From positions 15,830,001 through 15,894,000 of the forward strand of contig CM072335.1 in assembly GCA_036874045.1 (NCBI GenBank): 64,000 nt of DNA. The letters run 5' to 3'. Numbering within the stretch: position 1 is the stretch's first letter; the number at the start of each line of letters is the position of its first letter. Under the pieces are notes generated by a model that made no database searches, had not been told where the DNA came from, and saw only the letters and a program-made list of their open reading frames with translations. Both the position numbers and the translations under genes were made by a program. The stretch comes from Cymodocea nodosa. Lineage: Eukaryota; Streptophyta; Magnoliopsida; Alismatales; Cymodoceaceae. Shown piece by piece: positions 59,762 through 64,000 of this stretch.

Positions 59762-60830
59762 TAAGGCTTACAGGGTCTATTTTGAACATGAAAGAAGAGT
59801 AGAAGAGTCAATAAATGTATCCTTTGATGAAGACATAGTAGGAAAATTGAAGAAGCTAAAAATAGATAATGAAAGTGAAAGTGAATCAATAAATCAGAAA
59901 ATTCCTTAGAAAAAGGATAGTTCAACACTACCTAGACCTACTGTGATAGAAAAAGCATGGAAGACAAAGTTTGGACATCCTATTGGATAAATTATTAGGA
60001 ATATAAATCAAGGTGTTCAAACAAGAAGCAAAATTCAAAATATTTGTAATTATTGTGCTTTTGTGTCTAAAATTGAACCTTTAACAATTGAAGAAGCCTA
60101 CAATGATGAATACTGGATTATGGTCATGGAAGAGGAACTAAATCAGTTCAAGAAAAATGATGTTTGGAATTTAATTGAAAGGCCCATCGAAAAATCAATT
60201 ATTGGACCTAGATGGGTGTTTAAGAACAAACTTGATAATAATGGCAGTATTATTAGAAATAAAGCTAGACTTCTTGCTCAGGGATACAACCAGCAGGAAG
60301 GAATCGATTATGAAGAAACTTTTGCACCTGTTGCAAGACTTGAAGTAATTAGAATGTTGCTTGCCTTTGCAAGTAGTATGAAAATCAAGCTTTATCAGAT
60401 GGATGTTAAAAGTGCATTTCTTAATGGCATTCTGCAAGAAGAAGTATATGTAGAACAGCCACCAGGTTTTGAAGATGAAGAAAGACCAAACCATATATAC
60501 AAACTGAATAAAGCTCTCTATAGTCTGAAGCAAGCACCACATGCATGGTATGATAAACTAAAGAGTTTCCTTCTTGAGAATTAGTTTAACATAGGAACTA
60601 TAGACAACACTTTATTTATCAAATCAGAAAGTTCTCATATGTTGATTATTCAGATCTACGTGGATGATATCATTTTTGGTGCTACACATGAGAAACTATG
60701 TCATGATTTTCAAATCTTAATGAAGAATGAATTTGAGATCAGTCTTATGGGAGAGTTAAAATTCTTTCTAGGATTACAAATTCATCAACTTTAGCATGGC
60801 ATCTTCCTGAATCAAGAAAAATTTTGCAAA
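59762..60830 (+). pseudogene. Integrase C-terminus and reverse transcriptase (element C)
   Basis: The integrase C-terminal motif (KAYRVYF-like, SINVSFDED) is at about 59762-59850. RT follows from 60063 with IEEAYNDEYWIMVMEEELNQF, IIGPRWVFKNKLD, ARLLAQGYNQQEGIDYEETF, YQMDVKSAFLNGILQEEVYV and EQPPGFEDEERPNHIYKLN. The catalytic YVDD is at 60657-60668 and LKFFLGLQIHQ follows. Confidence 0.87.
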
Positions 60831-61607
60831 GAGATTCTCTTGAAATTTGGTATGGATAAATCCAAAGCAGCAAGTACACCTATGAACTCAAATGAAAAAC
60901 TTGATAAGGATATCTCTAGCATTTCAATAGATTAAAAAAAATACAGAGGCATGATTGGATCACTTCTATATCTAACAGCCAGTAGACCAGACATAATGTT
61001 TAGTGTTTGTGCTTGTGCAAGATATCAAGTCTCTCCAAAAGCGTTACATTTAAAAGCAGTTAAACATATATTTAAATATCTATAGGGTACCAAAGATTTT
61101 GGCTTATTTTATTCTTCACAGAATCATTTGATATTAGCAGGATACAGTGATGCAGATTATGCAGGATGCAAATCAGATCGAAAAAGCACCAGTGGGACAT
61201 GTCAGTTGCTTGGTCACTCACTTGTTTCTTGGTTTAGTAGGAAACAAAACTCTATAGCTCTATCCACCACTGAAGCTGAATACATGGCAGTAGGCCTATG
61301 TTGTGCAGAGATTTTATGGATGCAACAAACCTTGGTAGATTATAAGCTTAAATTTCAGAATATCATTATTTACTATGACAGTAGTAGTGCCATCAATCTC
61401 TCCAAAAATACATTTCTACACTCTAGAGCAAAACATATCAAGATTAGGCACCATTTTCTAAGAGACCATGTTAAAAAAGGTCATATTTCCTTAGAATATG
61501 TCTCTACTAAAGAACAACTTGCAGATATCTTCACCAAACCATTATTTGAATCTGCATTTAATCATATTAGACGAAATTTAGGGATTTGCTCTTTATATGA
61601 TTTATAA
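60831..61607 (+). pseudogene. RNase H (element C)
   Basis: It starts after KFGMDKSKAASTPMNSNEK. Motifs are GSLLYLTASRPDIMFSVCAC, GYSDADYAGCKSDRKSTSG, TCQLLGHSLVSWFSRKQN, ALSTTEAEYMAVGLCCAEIL, SSSAINLSKNTFLHSRAKHI and EQLADIFTKPLFES. The end RRNLGICSLYDL corresponds to the NLGICRLCDV end of family A. Confidence 0.88.
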
Positions 61608-61973
61608 TTTCATATCTCTCTACTCTCCAAGCTCACAACTAGGAGCTTGTTCTACTAACATCTCTATTTTGCAGCAACTTAGCCATTTTTGATACCTAGC
61701 TATAATTGCTCCACCAAGTCAGTATCTTACTTCTCACTTCTTTTGACAATTGGCAAAAAAGGGGGAGAAATACCATATTTTGGTAGGCAAGCTATAGTAA
61801 AGTAGGGGGAGAAACTTAGGGGGAGTAATCTCAGAAAAATAGGGGGAGTTTCTAAATCTCATTATTCTGTAATTCCTTGTGTGCCTTTTCTGTATAAATA
61901 TATAAGGAGAGAAATACATGTAATATATTGTAAGGTTTTTGCCATTATCAAAAATGGGGAGATTGAAAGGACC
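61608..61973 (+). promoter_or_regulatory. 3' non-coding region with multiple polypurine tracts (element C)
   Basis: AAAAAAGGGGGAGAAAT at about 61755-61771, GTAGGGGGAGAAACTTAGGG at about 61803-61822, ATAGGGGGAG at about 61841-61850, and AAAAATGGGGAGATT abutting the LTR. This is the richest set in the window. Confidence 0.87.
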
Positions 61974-63328
61974 TTTAGATTTTGATAATGCAAAAATCAA
62001 TGTGAGGATTTAAATTGTATTTCTCAAGCTTAACAGTCAGTAAGAGAGCAAAAGTTGATACAGATAGTTCAAAGTACGCTGCAAGTGATAAAAAAGATTT
62101 TTGGAAGGTTACTAGGCTTAACTATCCGAAAGAGAAATATTTTGGTGAGTTAACAATCTAAGTATCCGAAAGGTAGTATAAAGTAGTAGCAATACTATCA
62201 GACTGTTAGAAGATTAAGTATCCGATAGTTAGAAGGCTTTCGGAAAGTTAGGAAAATGGATGTATGAAGAATCAGAAAGTTACTGGAGCTAACTATCCGA
62301 AATCTTGAAGAGTTTTGGTGAGTTACAGGTATAACCATCCGAAACTTAAGTCATTGAATTTCCCACATGTAGAAATCCAAATAGAAGCTTAAAAGAAGAA
62401 TCAAAAAGTTACTAGAGATAACTATCCGAAATCTTGAAGAGTTTCAGTGAGTTACAGGTATAACCATCCGGAACATAAGTCAGTCTATTATGCACGTGTT
62501 GAATTAGATAAAGTAGTCAAAAATTTAACGAAAGATTTCTGAGGGTTACTATAGCTAACTATCCGATAGTTAAATAATAGTTCGGTAAGTTAGAGCTGCA
62601 AGTATCCGATTGAATGATAGCTCTCATTGTACGATATGAAATCCTACATGGTAGAAAGACTTAAGTGATTTTTCAGTAAGTTACAAACATCCTTCGGAGA
62701 GTTACACAGCTAACTATCCGAAAGTTTGAGAAAATCAGAAAGATATCTTGAAATATCTTCCTAAACGGTAACTTACCATATTTGGGACTGAAATCTTACC
62801 AAGTATAACAGAATACATCTGTTGGAAGAAAAATATGATTGTTACATATGTTTAGTATATATTCAAGCTACAGACAATAGAATTAGCTTAGCTTTTGCTC
62901 ATATACATATTTACACCAAGCTCAACAAAAGAAAGCCTTAGAGATCAAATCACCTTCAGCATTTACAAATTCAATTTTAGAACCTCATCACGCACTCAAC
63001 TCTGATACTTTCAAGCAAGTGTTTTACTAAAGTACACAAATCAAAAACTTCAAAGAAAGATTGGTTGGAGCTACGACCAGAAAGCTCAAGTGAATGGTTG
63101 GTTCTTGCTTTAAACTTAAAGCAAGTGATTGTAAGTTTGTGAAAGTTTAGTGAAGCCCAAGTATCCCTTGGGGGTGGACTAGCCGTTAGTGGTGAACCAC
63201 CTAAAATCTCTATGTGTACTCTTGTTATCGTGTGCTTGCTATTTTTCTATTTCAATCTGTCATTAAAATAGCTAAGAAACAAATTATTACCATTCACTAA
63301 CCCTCTAGTAAGCCATAAGGTTCTAACA
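61974..63328 (+). repeat. LTR of family C, 3' LTR
   Basis: 1355 bases from TGAAAGGACCTTTAG to GGTTCTAACA. The U3 (about 62110-62740) holds about ten copies of (A)ACTATCCGAAA or its variants. The downstream half holds a typical Sirevirus R/U5 with GCAAGTGATTGTAAG and CCTTGGGGGTGGACTAG. Confidence 0.87.
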
Positions 63329-63657
63329 CTCATGTGATCTCTATACAAATAACACTCTAACTTAACAAGTTGTCTAAGCGTGCACTGTTCATGATATAGA
63401 AGATATAACTTTAAAACATATCATGTTTTTCAATAAAAACACAAGTTAACTTAATGTTTAGTTAAATAAGAAATTAATGCAATGAAATGACTAGTTATTA
63501 ACTTAGTATAATTTCAGATCCAATACAGACAAGTATTTATATCAGTAAGCTTTTTCTATATTAATTGATGTTTTTAATTTCTTTTCACAAGCAATAGTAA
63601 TTGAGCAAATATGATTACTTTCATTCAGCACACATCATTAAAACAAAATACTCAACA
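63329..63657 (-). repeat. LTR of family A, U3 part
   Basis: It matches the U3 start side of family A LTRs and ends ATACTCAACA at 63657. It hosts the family C insertion on its left. Its end abuts the tail of a plus-strand A LTR. Confidence 0.82.
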
Positions 63658-63800
63658 ATCATAAAAATTGAAACCTTGAATAAAAATGATTTTATGAAAA
63701 TAGTGTCTCGACTTGTTTTTGATTTTTAAAGTTTCAATTATAATCTAAAATGTTGAAAAACATAATTCACCCCCCTCTTGTGTAGCCATACGATCCTACA
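63658..63800 (+). repeat. LTR of family A, terminal R/U5 part
   Basis: From ATTGAAACCTTGAATAAAAA to the LTR end CGATCCTACA at 63800. It is followed directly by B LTR sequence (TTAAG as candidate target duplication), so this A element inserted into a B LTR. Confidence 0.83.
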
Positions 63801-64000
63801 TTAAGTTATTTGCACGTGTGTTTTTAATGTTTTAAGTTGTCACGTGTTTTCTATGTACGTTCGGTAATGAAAATCAAAGAGTTAGATAATTGTTCGAGTT
63901 TTTATACGCATGGATAGATAACTGTTCGAGTTTTATAAAATGACTAACGAACAGATAAGTTTTCTATGTTCAATCATGTGTTTTGCAGGTGCAAAAGCTC
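63801..64000 (+). repeat. LTR of family B, interior part, running off the window
   Basis: It matches about 1475-1680 of the B LTR, including ACGTGTGTTTTTAATG and GTTCGAGTTTTTATACGC. It is the oldest layer of the right-hand nest. Confidence 0.83.

Larger units (their letters stand above)
59762..63328 (+). mobile_element. Sirevirus-like Ty1/copia element, family C, 3' part
   Basis: Integrase C-terminus, RT, RNase H, four polypurine-type tracts and a 3' LTR (61974-63328). No env-like ORF lies between pol and LTR, unlike family A. The LTR end (63328) is followed by A LTR sequence at CTCAT, so C inserted into an A LTR. E5 interrupts it on the left. It has several breaks. Confidence 0.86.

Noticed and set aside
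1-64000. tRNA, rRNA, CRISPR or bacterial-type operons
   Set aside because: None was recognised. The initiator-Met-like sequences are 10-12-base primer sites next to LTRs, and all coding remains are plant copia elements.

Overview
The window is a block of nested LTR retrotransposons from a flowering plant, probably a eudicot. The DNA is AT-rich and intergenic in character. Every recognisable coding stretch belongs to a Ty1/copia element, and I found no convincing host gene, rRNA, tRNA or CRISPR array. I cannot name the species. No element looks intact; all are fossils broken in several places or fragments.

Three Sirevirus-like families are present, named A, B and C here. They share a long gag with UBN2-type domain, zinc knuckle and coiled-coil tail, initiator-Met-type primer sites, several polypurine tracts before the 3' LTR, and LTRs of about 1.2-1.8 kb. 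Family A and one family B end also carry an extra 'envelope-like' ORF after pol. A fourth LTR type, D (2.08 kb), is seen only as LTRs. Two short-LTR elements (about 0.3-0.37 kb) are of the Tork/Tnt1 lineage.

Layout. 1-2446: 3' end of a family B element (+). 2447-5771: family A element X (+). 5789-11848: family A element Y (-), meeting X tail to tail. 11849-13600: D LTR. 13601-35438: family A element E2 (-). Its 5' LTR hosts a two-LTR family A element E3 (22180-33136) and a solo D LTR (33288-35367). 35439-40541: Tork element (-). 40542-43116: env-like ORF and spacer of family A element E4 (-). 43117-44278: pieces of A and D LTRs. 44279-48536 (-) and 48537-53714 (+): two 3' halves of family A meeting head to head. 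53715-57960: Tork element (+). 57990-59761: family B 5' LTR and gag (-). 59762-63328: family C element (+). 63329-64000: nested pieces of A and B LTRs.

Insertion order follows from who interrupts whom. On the left E4 is oldest, then Tork(-), then E2, then E3 and the solo D LTR. A parallel chain from E4 runs A-LTR(+), D, A(-). On the right a B LTR holds an A LTR(+), then an A LTR(-), then the C element, then the B(-) element. Inner elements (5.8-48.5 kb) run mostly on the minus strand and outer ones mostly on the plus strand. With inverted junctions near 5.78 and 48.54 kb, this suggests one inversion of about 43 kb, or an assembly join.

The least understood parts are the envelope-like ORF with its conserved upstream TATA-like box, and the LTR U3 regions built from repeated short motifs partly shared between families.
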